NCBI GenBank assembly: GCA_016808115.1 | Contig: JAEQBH010000290.1 | Coordinates: 304,156-368,155, forward strand | Origin: Tetrastigma voinierianum | Lineage: Eukaryota; Streptophyta; Magnoliopsida; Vitales; Vitaceae | DNA: 64,000 nt | Direction: 5' to 3' | Shown here: positions 1 through 10,869 of the stretch, piece by piece | Numbering within the stretch: the first letter of the stretch is position 1 | Layout of the letters: every line of letters begins with the position of its first letter | Notes under the pieces: generated by a model | Databases searched by the model: none | Seen by the model: only the letters and a program-made list of their open reading frames with translations | What the model was told of the DNA's origin: nothing | Position numbers and translations under genes: made by a program

Positions 1-703
1 TTTCACATGATTAATCCTCTTTTAATTCGTTATTTTACTGTCCATTGATATAAGGAGATAGATTTCATAGGAATTAATCTCATAAACCTTCACACCAATC
101 AATCCTTTGTATATAAAATCCTATAACGAAAGAAAAATTATACAATTGTGATGAGTTCAGTATAAAATTAAAATTTTCCAAAACATTGAGGGTTTGAATC
201 CTCTTAAAGCCACTACATGAACAGTTAAGGTGTGCACAAACTAGCTCGAATTTTATGAAGATAATTGAAAATATTTAAAAAGTATATAATTAATTACAAA
301 TTCGTTCTAAAAATACCAGTTCAATATAAAATTAAAAGATGTGATAAAATGCAAAACTAAAGGAAAATATGTTTTTCTCATATGTATAGAAAGGGAAAGT
401 AACCAGAGATAGAATGAAGAAGGAGAAAGAGAGAGAGAGAGGGATAGATAAGAATGAGAGAAAGTCAAGATGATCTCTTCTCATTGGGATGCTCCTTAAC
501 AAATAGTGGGGTGCCTTTTATAGGCTTTCGATATATGTACCATATGAATGAAGCTCATAAAGGAAGTTCATAACAGAAGAACTTTATAATGGACATAATT
601 CACCTTTCAATCAAGCCTTGATAATTAGAGCTCATTCATGAACCCAATGGTCACATTATGTGAATGTGGTCATTCACCATGAAGGAACCCTTCATATATA
701 ACA
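1..703 (-). repeat. Ty1/copia 3' LTR, partial
   Basis: Read on the minus strand, the LTR starts with TGTTATATATGAAGGG at 703, directly after a polypurine tract at 704-714 (TCAAGGGAAAG), and runs off the window at base 1. A TATA box (CCTATAAAAGGC on the minus strand) lies at 514-525, as expected for the U3/R border. A GA-rich run covers about 418-441. The other end lies outside the window, so full length and any target duplication cannot be read. The call rests on position downstream of copia RNase H, the polypurine tract and the TG start. Confidence 0.7.
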
Positions 704-914
704 CTTTCCCTTGAATGACCACCATCAAGAATATGCCTTATTAAAACCTTGCTAGTAAAACCCAATGAGATAAAACCTAGCGAAGGAAAAAGAGTTCAAT
801 ATTCATATTGTTGATTGCTCTTAGTATGTTAGGACTGCCTCATTAAAAACCTTGCTAGTAAAACCTAGAGGGACAAAACCTAGATGAAGGGAAATAGAGT
901 CCAATACACTAACA
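704..914 (-). other. copia polypurine tract and 3' UTR with a duplicated block
   Basis: Between the RNase H stop and the LTR lies a 3' UTR containing two copies of a block of about 75 bp, at roughly 760-785 and 840-905, both with CCTTGCTAGTAAAACC followed by ACAAAACCT or GATAAAACCT and AGAGT. I remember this block from the 3' ends of several plant copia elements. The polypurine tract is at 704-714. No coding sequence is visible here. Confidence 0.6.
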
Positions 915-1940
915 TCATGTCATAAGCATACTTCTTCTCATGTCAATGTCCTTCAGTTGGCACATTCCAATCTTATATATTAGCTTCTTGAATGTTGAGG
1001 TTGGCAATGACTTTGTGAATAAGTCTGCTAGATTATCACTTGAGCTTATTTGTTGAACATTGATTTCACCACTCTTCTGGAGTTCAAGTGTGTAAAAGAA
1101 CTTTAGAGAAATGTGTTTAGTTCTATCTCCTTTGATATACCCTCCTTTGACCTGTGCAATGCGTTCAACATTATCTTTAAATAAAGTTGTCGGACTGTCT
1201 TTGATAGAGGGAAGTCTGCATGATTCTTGGATATGTTGAATCATCGATCTTAGCCATATACATTCATGACTTGCTTTGTGAATTGCAATAGTGTCTGAAT
1301 GATTTGATGATGTGGTTACCATTGTCAGCTTAAAGGATCTCCATGAAATAGTAGTTCCATTACAATTAAACATATACTCTATTTGTGATCTGACTTTATG
1401 TGGATTTGAAAGGTATCTTACATTAACATATCCAAGCAATTGCCACTTTGATTCCTTTTCGTAAAATAAACCTATATTAGTTGTTTCTTGGAGGTAACGT
1501 AATATATGCTTGATACCATTCCAATGTCTTTGGGTTGGAGTGGAACTGTACCTACCAAATAAATTGACAGAAAAAACAATATCTTCCAAGTACAATTAGC
1601 AAGATACATAAGTGCACTAATGGCACTAAGATATGGTACTTTAGGACCAAGTAATTCTTCACCATTTTCATAATGACGAAATGGGTCATTTTTCATGTTA
1701 AGTAAATGGAAAACCATTGGAGAACTTAAAAAGTGTGTTTTATCCATGTAAAAATGCTTTAAGATTTTCTTAATATATGATGATTGGTGAACCATCACTT
1801 TAGTAGGGAAATGCTTGATCTGCAGGCCTTTACAAAATTTTGTTATCCTGAGATCTTTCATCTCAAATTCCTTTTTCAAATATTTTGATGTTCTTGTGAG
1901 CTCTTCAGGAGTCCCAACAAGATTTAAATCATCAACATAC
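915..1940 (-). pseudogene. Ty1/copia RT C-terminus and RNase H, broken
   Basis: Two overlapping reading frames encode the end of a copia polyprotein. The frame upstream on the minus strand carries the reverse transcriptase motif YVDDLNLVGT, then the linker region. A frameshift near 1590 moves to the second frame (about 915-1595), which has RNase H features including KHISLKFFY and the terminal NLADLFTKSLP motif, then stops at 915. RT reads the RNA into DNA and RNase H removes the template in virus-like particles. The N-terminal RT, integrase, protease and gag are missing because element A inserted immediately before the YVDD box; the methionine an ORF finder would pick at 1960 belongs to the LTR of A. 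The family is certain, the gene is dead. Confidence 0.88.
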
Positions 1941-3084
1941 TGATGAGTGTCTAAAAACACTCATTACATACCCGAGTTTTAGTATGTTTTAGATCTCTTC
2001 TATAAATAATTTAGTAGTATTTTAGCTTCATATACTAATATGTGGTTTCATTTTGCATTGTAGGTCAAGTTGCAACATTTGGAGGCATTTTAGAGGCTAA
2101 AAGATGGAAGAATAAAGATCCTGCTGGGACATCGTGATGTCGCTAGGCTTGTTCGCTAGTCCAACCCAGTTTGGCATTTGGAAGTGATCTCTTTCAGGGT
2201 TTATAAGCAATAATGCCCTAAATGACGGGGTTTGCACTTTTGAGGGTTCGGCTCTAGAGAGAAGAGGGAGACGGACATAGAAGATCGACATCTACCTTTG
2301 GAAGATCCATGAATAAGAGGAAGAAGACGAAGAATCCACCAATCTTTCAGCATTAGAGTTCTTCACCTTTACTTTCATGTTTTCTCCAAACTTTAAGATG
2401 TACACGATTTTCATTATGTTCTAAATTAACAATCCAGGGTTTTGGATGTATTTTAGATATGAAGTTTATATCTAATTGCTAGAATTATTTATTTTATTAC
2501 TTCATGGGATTTAACCTCTATTGAATCATGCTTGATTTTGTTTACATGTTAATATCTGGCCAATATTAATGTGGTGAGTGGTTCTCTACGAGATCTGAGA
2601 AGGGAGTAGAGAGTTAGCCACAAGTGAATTAACCTAATTAGCTAGGTGGTGTAGAAATCATCAGTAATTAGGAGGCATGTAGGGTTCTTGGGACTTAGCT
2701 TACTTGCTAAGTTCTGGGTTGAGGCGAAGCAAGAAACTGAGTGTGTATTGAACAGTAGGTGTTGACCTGAAACAATAGAATAGGATTTTGGTTCAGATAT
2801 AAATGGATTGCCTAATTACTCCAAAACCCTAGAACCTCATTATCTTGAGAAACCTTTAACTTGCTCAACCAACTTTCTAGTTTTACAATTTAGTATTTTA
2901 ATTTAGATTTTTTCTCAAATCATCACAATTGTCCGTTTGGATATTAGAGAGGTAGGTGAATTTTGGTACTTAGCATCCCTTTCCTCCTTGTGGATCGATT
3001 TTTATACGTTTAGTACACTGTATAACTTGACACTCGTATACTTGCGCAACGTATTTTTATTACAAAACACAAATACACCTATCA
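1941..3084 (+). repeat. 5' LTR of element A
   Basis: The LTR begins TGATGAGTGTC and ends ACCTATCA, 1144 bp. It aligns along its length with the LTRs at 39043-40241 and 55097-56292. A TATA-like box (TTTATAAG) is at 2200-2207. About 60 bp upstream, at 2128-2141, is an inverted repeat GACATC-GT-GATGTC. The 3' half holds a block about ACCTCTATTGA...AATGTGGTGAGTGG that is also found in the unrelated-U3 solo LTR at 41271-42920. Confidence 0.88.
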
Positions 3085-3090
3085 AGTTTT

Positions 3091-3110
3091 TGGCGTCGTT
3101 GCCAAGGAGT
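3091..3110 (+). other. Primer binding site of element A (tRNA-Asp-like)
   Basis: Six bases after the LTR end stands TGGCGTCGTTGCCAAGGAG. The expected complement of the plant tRNA-Asp 3' end is TGGCGCCGTTGCCGGGGA, as I recall it for Athila-type elements. Differences are consistent with old transitions. This site would prime minus-strand DNA synthesis. Confidence 0.8.
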
Positions 3111-3144
3111 TACAGTGTTTTCTACTAATATTGATACTAAGTAC

Positions 3145-4451
3145 TGATTCACGTGTGCTTATGTATAGCCCATAGGGTATTTTGAATCTACAAAATTTAT
3201 AACCTAACACCTCGTAATGGCGTAGCATAGTTACTATAGCATAGTGGTTCTAGGATTGTCCACAGGGATGGGTTTTCTTCGTGTAAATGACTCACATTGA
3301 TATTTGAACTGGTGAATTCATTTTGGATTTTGGGTTGTTATAAAAGAGGGAGTTTTGGTAGTTGAAATTGTAACAAAAGTGAAAAAAAAGATAGAAAGAA
3401 TTCCATTTATGTGTTAAGGGACTGGGCTTGGGTTCCTAGGGCAATTGAGGGGTTCTCGGGGTCTTTTCTTCGCATTGGGGAAAGTAACCTATAGTTACTT
3501 CCCGAATCGGATTTTGATCTAGCTATAAAACCTCACCCTCAATAACAATCCTTTGAAAATGGCATTCAATGTCTATTAATTTTCTCAGTCAATTAAAAAC
3601 TTGCCTCCTTGAATCACCTTCCAATGGCTTATAAATGATATCTAACCAACATCACAGGATCTCACAATAAGCATCCAATGAGCCGTAAAAGCTTACCATA
3701 TACTAACCATTCAAGGTGAATCGAAGGGATCGAAACCTAAAGTTGAAAGAGAGAACATCAACGGAAGAGAATACATGTGTTGAAAACATGAGAGCCCCTG
3801 CGTTACCACAAGTTCCCTTGCCCAATGCCCTCTACTTCAGGGAATGAGAGAGTTTAGCCACCCATCCTCTAAGTTGTCATCCTCAGAGGGTGTTTGGTCA
3901 GTAAGAAAGTAAAGGAAAATGAAAGAAAATGCAAGCGAGAAAGAAAACACGAGGCTTCTCTCGGAAGTTTTTTCCAATTCCAATGAATGAATCATTACAA
4001 AGTCTTGTCTCTGGAATATATGCCATACTTCAAATACAATTTACCAAAATATCAAAAGATAATCACTATTACATAGGGATAAATTTGGAAAGATATAAAA
4101 GAGTACCCAAAAAAAAAGTCAGCCAGCGGGAGTAGGCAAATTTAGCGGGGGGCTACGTGCGAATTGCAGAGGTGTTGCACCTTTTCTTCTCTGCATTGCT
4201 TCTCTTCTTTTTTTTCTTCCAATTTTTGATCTGAAGCTTTGATTTCAACTTGAATTCTCCGTGATTCAGTTGACTCTCTAAAATTGGCATAACTAGCCTG
4301 TGAAAACTATAAAATTCGCCAAAAAAAAAGATCAGTAGCATAGCTAGGTCCTTAACATGCCAATCAGGTTAATTAGGTTGATTACTACGCAAAAAGTGCT
4401 CAAAACCTGTAGTAATAAGAGTGTAAAACAACACTGTTTGGGTAGTAATCA
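3145..4451 (-). repeat. 3' LTR of element B
   Basis: 1307 bp. On the plus strand it starts TGATTCACGTGTGC and ends GGTAGTAATCA. The same sequence recurs at 23248-24577, with small indels and substitutions that show an old insertion. It carries a run of T and A tracts but no intact palindrome array where the 5' LTR has one (24243-24300); here the equivalent stretch near 4140-4180 is rearranged. Confidence 0.92.
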
Positions 4452-5870
4452 CTCCTCCCAACCGACACATTGCTGGTCCCTTAGCAATGAAGGAAGAAGA
4501 AAGCAAAAAAAAAAAACAAGATCAACTATATATGTCCACACAAATGATGTTTCAAAAAAAATTGAGGGGATAATGCACAACCTTCAACAAGAGTCACCAA
4601 AATCTTGCCTAACAACTATCTCAGGAAGATTGAGTGCTATGAAAAATCAAGTATCAAAAGAGGTTCAACTCCTAGAGAACCAACCTGACACCTTCCACAA
4701 AAACCTAAGTGTTTGGTTTGATTAGGTTTCAAAACTAGTCTGTCAAACTGTTCTCTCTCCCCAATCTAGCTCTTGTCAAAAGCTAGCAGCTTAACCAACC
4801 TCAATAGATCAGGACCCACTTTTATTCTAGAACTTTCTTTTTTTTTTTTTTTGTTGTAGGGGTGCAATGCTGAGGGTATCGAATTCACAATTGTCCATGT
4901 AACGGGGGTCCACCGATGACTCCTAACCAATTAAGGTTTAGAGCATCGAGTCATAAGGATCTCTCAACTGCTAACTCTTTAGGTTTCACCCAGGACTTTT
5001 AATGAGTTCGAAACTCTAGCACCTACAATTCGCTAAACTATACCTATTCACCCATGTAACGAGCATAAAGTCGGTGACTCCCAGCCAGTTGGTTTAGGGC
5101 ACCCGACTTTAAAGACTTTCGCCATTTACCCCTTGGACCGTGCTTAGGTTTCAAGGCAAAGCCACAATTTTTTTTTCTTTTATTTTTCTTTTTCTTTTCT
5201 TCTTTTTTTTTTTGAAAGACTCATTAGTCTTTTATTCAAGGGTCCTAACCTATTAAAGGAGGTCAAAAGTACTAGGCCGGACTTTTGCAGGGCTTAGAAG
5301 GCAAGGCAGTTTTTCAGCTTATCATTGAAATATAATGTGCACAGTGTGTGGTTAGTTCAAAGTGGAAGAAAAAGGTTGATAACAATAAGAATTTCAATTG
5401 GTTATCAACTCAACTAAGCATAACACCAATCTATTATCAACAGTATTGGAACAATACTTCAATTTCTCATACTGCAAGCTGGGCATTACAAAAAATATGG
5501 TTGTAAATGAGAAACTGTAAACTTTATAACATGTGCTAAAACTAAAGGCATACTTATACTTGTAATAAAAAAACTAATTGCCACCAAGTCATTCAATTAC
5601 ACAAAAGGACTTGCTCAAACAAAAGCATAACCATAACATAAAAGCCACTTCCTTCATTAATTCTCCCCCCAACCAAGTATCGCATTACCCTCAATGGGGT
5701 ATAGAGTGGAAACTTAAAGAAGGAAGTGATACCTCCTCACATATCAACAGAGGGTGGAATGTCATCCTCATCCTAGGTAGGATGAGCAGCTCTTTGAGTG
5801 AGGCTAGAGAATGGGCGCTGAAGGCATTTATTCTTTACCTCACTGCGAGGAGAGTGCAATAGACTATAGG
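4452..5870 (-). other. Polypurine tract, hairpin and 3' UTR of element B
   Basis: Next to the 3' LTR, read on the minus strand, is GGTTGGGAGGAG, the polypurine tract that primes plus-strand DNA. Beside it at 4468-4489 is an inverted repeat with arms CATTGCT and AGCAATG. Further along, at about 4880-4955 and 5045-5115, two copies of a motif close to GGTGCCCTAAACCAA...TTGG.TGGGAGTCACC are present; the same pair is seen in three other Athila-type 3' UTRs here. A long T-rich tract lies at 5168-5212. The stretch 5560-5870 may hold the last, decayed codons of ORF2. The small ORFs on the plus strand look spurious. Confidence 0.7.
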
Positions 5871-7305
5871 TGTAACGCCCCCCGAAAATACCCTAAAATT
5901 TTATAATAAAAATTATTATATATTCCGGGTATAAATTAAGCAACTTTGGTATTTTCTGGGAATTGTTAAAGGAATATTGAATAAATGATTATATGGCTAA
6001 GAACCAAATGAAAATATTATATGCTAAATGAGAATTGATTGAACCCGGAAATTAACCCAAGTGTAAAAAGGGCAAATTTGGAAAATATAAAATAAGGACC
6101 TAAGGGTCATATATAAATGAGTTTGTAGGTCTAAGTGTGAATATTGAAAATTGAAGTGCAATTAGAGAGATTTATGGGCTATATAGCAATTAGAGAAAAA
6201 CTTAAGTCAAAATGCATTTTTGTGGCAAACAAGGTACTTATAGAAAATGACTTAAGACGAAAAAAAGAGAAAATGAGAATAGGTGTGGAAGCCCAGGCAT
6301 GACTACACTTAAATGAGATAAAGACCCAAATGTAGTCTTTGGGAGCTCATTCTTGAGCAATCCAGTTTTTAGAGAAGGAGGGAGAAAAGGGAGAAGGCTA
6401 GGGCTTAGGAAAGATCAAGTTCTAGGTGGGGTTTCTTCCCACTTCTTGCTCCTTTGTGAACAAGCAACTTAGAAGTGGAGACTTGAAGAGGCTAAGGTAA
6501 GAAAACAAAACCCTAGCTTCATCTTTTGTGATTTTGAGTTTGGGGGAAAAGCTCTAACTTAAGAAAAAGGGGTTTCATTGATTCTAAACCACTTTTAGAG
6601 TTGTTTTGGGTGGATTCCATGGTGGATTTTTGATGTAGGATGGATTTGGGGAGGTATATTGAAGAAAAATGGGTGAGAAATGCGAAATGGAGCATTTTAA
6701 GACAAAACCAACGAGTGAGTACGGTACGAAAGTGAATGCAGAATTGCCCATTAGCCGCAAATCAAGTGGTACCCGATTACCCTTTGCTTCCTCTGACCCT
6801 ATTTTTGCATGCTGCACTTTTAAGTCTGTATTCGTACCACAATTTGTTTGAGACCCACACAATAAATGACTAATGGGAGTCTGAGTAAGAATGAAACTAA
6901 GTGAAAAATGTATCGTACCCTCGTAGCCTCGACGATGTCGTTTAGTATGATTATTTGTTTTAACCACTAGGAGTGGAGAATTTGTAATTGACTAGATGCG
7001 GGTGTAGGCGACGACCTAACTGGGATTAGATCAAAAGGAATAGGGATCAATAATTTGGTTTGTTCAGCTGAATCCTACATCCTTACTTAAGTTATATTGA
7101 TAGTTTACTATGTAAAAGTGAAATGATTGTATGGAATATGCATACGTCAATTGAAAGGAAATATGAAATCGTATAATGTTTTGAAATGAGAAATTGGGAT
7201 GAATTGTCAAATATTTGCTTGTGTGCATTTATTTGAATTGCAAATGATATTGTCATATTGTGACATAACGAATCAAAATGAATCATTAATATTGCGTGTG
7301 GGATG

Positions 7306-9733
7306 TGTCCGCGCCCGGAGCGAGAGCTGAATTTGGGACTCTTTACGATTTATCGAACAGTGGTGTGTCCAAGTCTTATAAGCTGTATCAATATATCGTA
7401 TCTAATCTAATAAAGCCTGCCGTAGTGGTGTTTATAAATATCACATACATATAGTCTTTGAGTCCGGATTTACATATACAAAAGCTATACATTTACATTC
7501 TGCGTCAGGCTAGCGAACCTGCGTTGATGAACCCTACTAGGGTGTTAGCTGATAGAATGCGGAAGATCCTTGTCTCCTTACATACTAGGATTGAAAACCG
7601 GGTCACTAAACTGCGCTTAGTGGGAAACATAGGTAATATGCATATACACATTATAGTAAGCATATAACATAACAGATATCATGATTTTCATGCATTCATA
7701 TAATGAACTTATACAATTACTTATGCTTATAACAAACTTATGCTTATTCGGACCTCCCGTAGGACTCATTACTTGTACTTATAGCAACTTTATGCTTGTT
7801 CAGATCTCCCGCATTAGAGGATTACGGGAGCTTATTCTTATTCAAAATTACGTAGGTATTCTGGTCGAACGACACTCATTTGTTTGCTTTTTGTTCATCA
7901 TTCGGGTTAGTCTCATAACACTATGGGAATACCTAGACCCGAGTAATAATAAATGGAGTCGGACCTGACTACAATAAGTGCGAAGTCTTATCACGATCTT
8001 GAGTGCCGTAGCCGCAAGCGAGTCTTGAAGCCTGAATTAGAGCGTTGCCTGCCCGCGTAGCGAGTGTGTAGCAGCGGGGGTCTTGGAAGCGCCGATCGGA
8101 ACGATGCATCTTACGTAATGGGGATCTTAGTGGCACTAGCGGGAGTCTTAGAAGCAGGTCGAGACGTCTTAGTGTCAGTTCATACTGGTCTTGGGCATTC
8201 TACAATTATACGTGTTCTCGAGGCTTATCAAATTTTTATTCTTACTCTTCCTATGCTCCTCTGCATATCGATCATTATGTTGCTATTTCTTGGTTATATC
8301 TATCTCTTTTCTTATCATGTATTCCAATTATTTTAACCAAACTATTAGTACACTTGGTACAATAATCAAATTTTCGGATGTGGATACGAGATGCCATTAA
8401 ATAGAATATGGTTGGGTCCCCAGACTCAATGAGCTTTCCATAGAGTCCAAGAACACCCAAAGCGGAGTCTAACAAGGAGTTATGCACATTGCAAGGCATG
8501 AAAATCGGCAACTTGCGGCAAGCTGCCGGTAACAGCGGTAGCCACTATCTTTTGTCATTTTTGGACTTATTATAAGTTCAAATTGTATCAAGCTATATAT
8601 GGATGGATTCTAGACTCAAAGGGCTTTCCATAGAGTCCAAGAACACCCAAAACGGAGTTCGGACGAAGAAGTTATGGTCGTCCGAAGTTGGAGGGTTGAC
8701 ATTGTGCAGGGGCTACGCTATAGCGTGGAATCCCACGCAATAGCGTACCCGAGGATGCGTGACCACCTTGACAGCGTGGCCTTCCATGCCCGGCGTGCGG
8801 AGGCTCCTTAGCGCTCAGGTGCACGCCAGTTTTCGGCCGAATCATCGGGTGTACTTGTCCACCAGTGACAATATCCTCCCAATTGAGGGGCCACATAATG
8901 TACCCTGAAACACGACACGAAATAAATCCCTACAATCAATCCCAAATAGCACACAGTAGGAATAAACCAAACTTATATCCATTACAAATTCTCTGATCCA
9001 TCCTCGAAAGGGGGAAGATTCCATTACTCTAACAGTAATCACACTCTCTAACACCTCGAGCCTAGCTCAGGGAGAATTTCATATACAAGTCCGCAAATTC
9101 ACACTAACCCATAACCATCCATACATAAACTCTTAGTTTCCATACTCAAAACCATACTAAAATCTAACAAAGTCCATACAAAGCTATACAAAGTTCCATA
9201 CACAAAACCAAAACCACAAATCAAAGAGGGAAGAACCCTAGACCAAGGTGCAAATCCTATAACTCCATACATATTCTATATAAAACCAAGGATCATTACA
9301 AATTCCATACAAGAATCCATACCAAACTCCAAAGATCCATACCTTTGGCAAACTTCTCTTCTTCTTCTTCTTCTTCTTCTCCTTCTCCTCTCTTCTTGGC
9401 CTTCACATTGGAGCTCTCAAATGTGAGACCAAAAATGAGATATTGCAGTCTCTTGGCACACTTTTATACTCGATTTTCCTTTTATTGCAATAAGTCCTCC
9501 AACTCTTGACCGTTGCATTTCAATTTCCCATTATTTTATTTGGCCTCTAATCTTATCAACCCCCATAACTTTTAAGTCCCTTTTGAAAATTTACAATTTT
9601 GTCCTGATGTCTTGGTACAAGTTCTGGGTTTCTCAATTTCCATGTTTCGCATTTAAATTACGAAAAATTCAATTTATGCCTACAAAATACCCTAAACACG
9701 TTGAAAGCGACTAGAATATTTCGGGAGTGTTCA
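7306..9733 (-). repeat. Nested solo LTR, Tekay/Del-like, minus orientation
   Basis: The 2428 bp are flanked by GGGATG at 7300-7305 and 9734-9739, one base longer than the usual 5 bp duplication. Read on the minus strand from 9733 it matches the start of the solo LTR at 15069 (ATATTC.AGTCG.TTTC..CGTGTTTAGGG, then TTTTGTAGGCATAA) and keeps the same order down to the motif GTTTCCCACTAAGC near 7620. It contains two copies of an 80-90 bp module (8400-8490 and 8590-8675) and a perfect palindrome ACGCTATAGCGT at 8715-8726. The cross-match, flanking repeat and orientation together make this call strong. Confidence 0.8.
9354..9397 (+). repeat. (CTT)n microsatellite
   Basis: A near-perfect run of CTT units inside the nested solo LTR. 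On the LTR sense strand it is (GAA)n, directly comparable to the GAAGAAG-rich stretch at 15400-15445 in the other copy of the family. Confidence 0.85.
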
Positions 9734-10869
9734 GGGATGCGCGACCAGCATCGTAGTGATGGAAAATTATATTGCTAAATGTCTCACTTGGCGGGATGCA
9801 CCAATCAACATCAGTCATGATGATGTATGACATTTATTAAATGACTCGGGGATGCACCAATCGACGATGCGTCATGATGATGAACGAAATTGCTAAATGT
9901 GTAAGCACATTACGAATGAAAAACAAGGCGAGTTCACGAGCGAATCAGGTCGTGAAAGTAATTGAATAGTGAGGTGACATAACAAACTTGGCCAGTGAAA
10001 ATGAGGCGCCAAACCAAATACATCTTTATGAGTATATGCTTAAATCTCATGAATTGAATTGTGAAGGAATTGTTGCATTGAAAATGCATGTTTGTAAATG
10101 AAATTATGTACAAGTGTATAAGCATATGTATTGTTTATGCATTGACCATTGAAATAGAGTAACAAGCATGATTGAATAAAAGCATGTTGTATTAGATAGA
10201 GAATTGTATAGAACCACTAAGCATGAAAATGCTTAGCGTGTGGTCACAACTATGCGTAGGTATCGGCGTCGGGATGGAACGGGAAACAGAGCGTAGAGTC
10301 ATAGAGAGATCGTGTGGTGTATAAGTATATACCCAGAGCAGCGAGCATATCACATTCTTGAACATTGATATTTTGGAATCAAACGAATTAAACTCAGAAA
10401 TATTGTTTTGTACTTTTTGAAGGGGCATGGAATGCCTTAATGTAAATGTGTTGTATAAATGTAAATGTTTATGGGCCTACCATTTGAAAATGCTTCCGTG
10501 TAAATAAGAACTCTAAAATGACATGATGTAAATAAAAAGTTTTGATAAGATAAATAAAAACGGTTGGAGTAAACCGAGCTCCGGTTCGGATCAGCCATTC
10601 GGGTCGGGCCAGGGATTCAGGTCGTGACATTTTTGAAAAAGAAAATTTAAATAAAATAGTAAATAAAAAGAAAAAAAATTAGCATCCCGGATCGGTTCGG
10701 ACTCGCCAATAGTGTCGGAGGCGGAGAAAGGGTGCTACAACGAGAAAGAGAATTTGGGTTTCTTTGGTGCTCACTATTTGCTTTAGGTTATTTGAAGATG
10801 GTGAGAATACTCTTGGTGGACTAAGGAGGGATGCGAGGGCGGACGAGGGTGGTTCGAATCTGCCTGAAG

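Larger units (their letters stand above)
5871..10739 (+). repeat. Solo LTR, chromovirus-like, interrupted
   Basis: It starts TGTAACGCCCCCCG and ends GGGTGCTACA, so the ends form the inverted TGTA.C.CCC / GGG.GCTACA pair usual for long chromovirus LTRs. It breaks the ORF2/3' UTR region of element B. A second LTR (7306-9733) is inserted in it; without that the length is about 2.4 kb. A possible alternative end is 10629 (GGTCGTGACA). The flanks are ATAGG and ACGAG, so no target duplication is visible, and the right boundary is less sure than the left. No coding sequence was found inside. Confidence 0.6.

Noticed and set aside
3091..3110. Possible tRNA gene
   Set aside because: Only the 3'-end complement is present and directly follows an LTR, so it is a primer site. 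No complete tRNA cloverleaf was seen in the window.
8672..9054. Minus-strand ORFs near 8.7-9.0 kb
   Set aside because: They fall in the nested solo LTR, in its cassette region, and do not resemble retroelement or host proteins.
5871..10739. Target duplication for the outer solo LTR
   Set aside because: ATAGG on the left and ACGAG on the right do not match, and alternative ends such as 10629 do not help.
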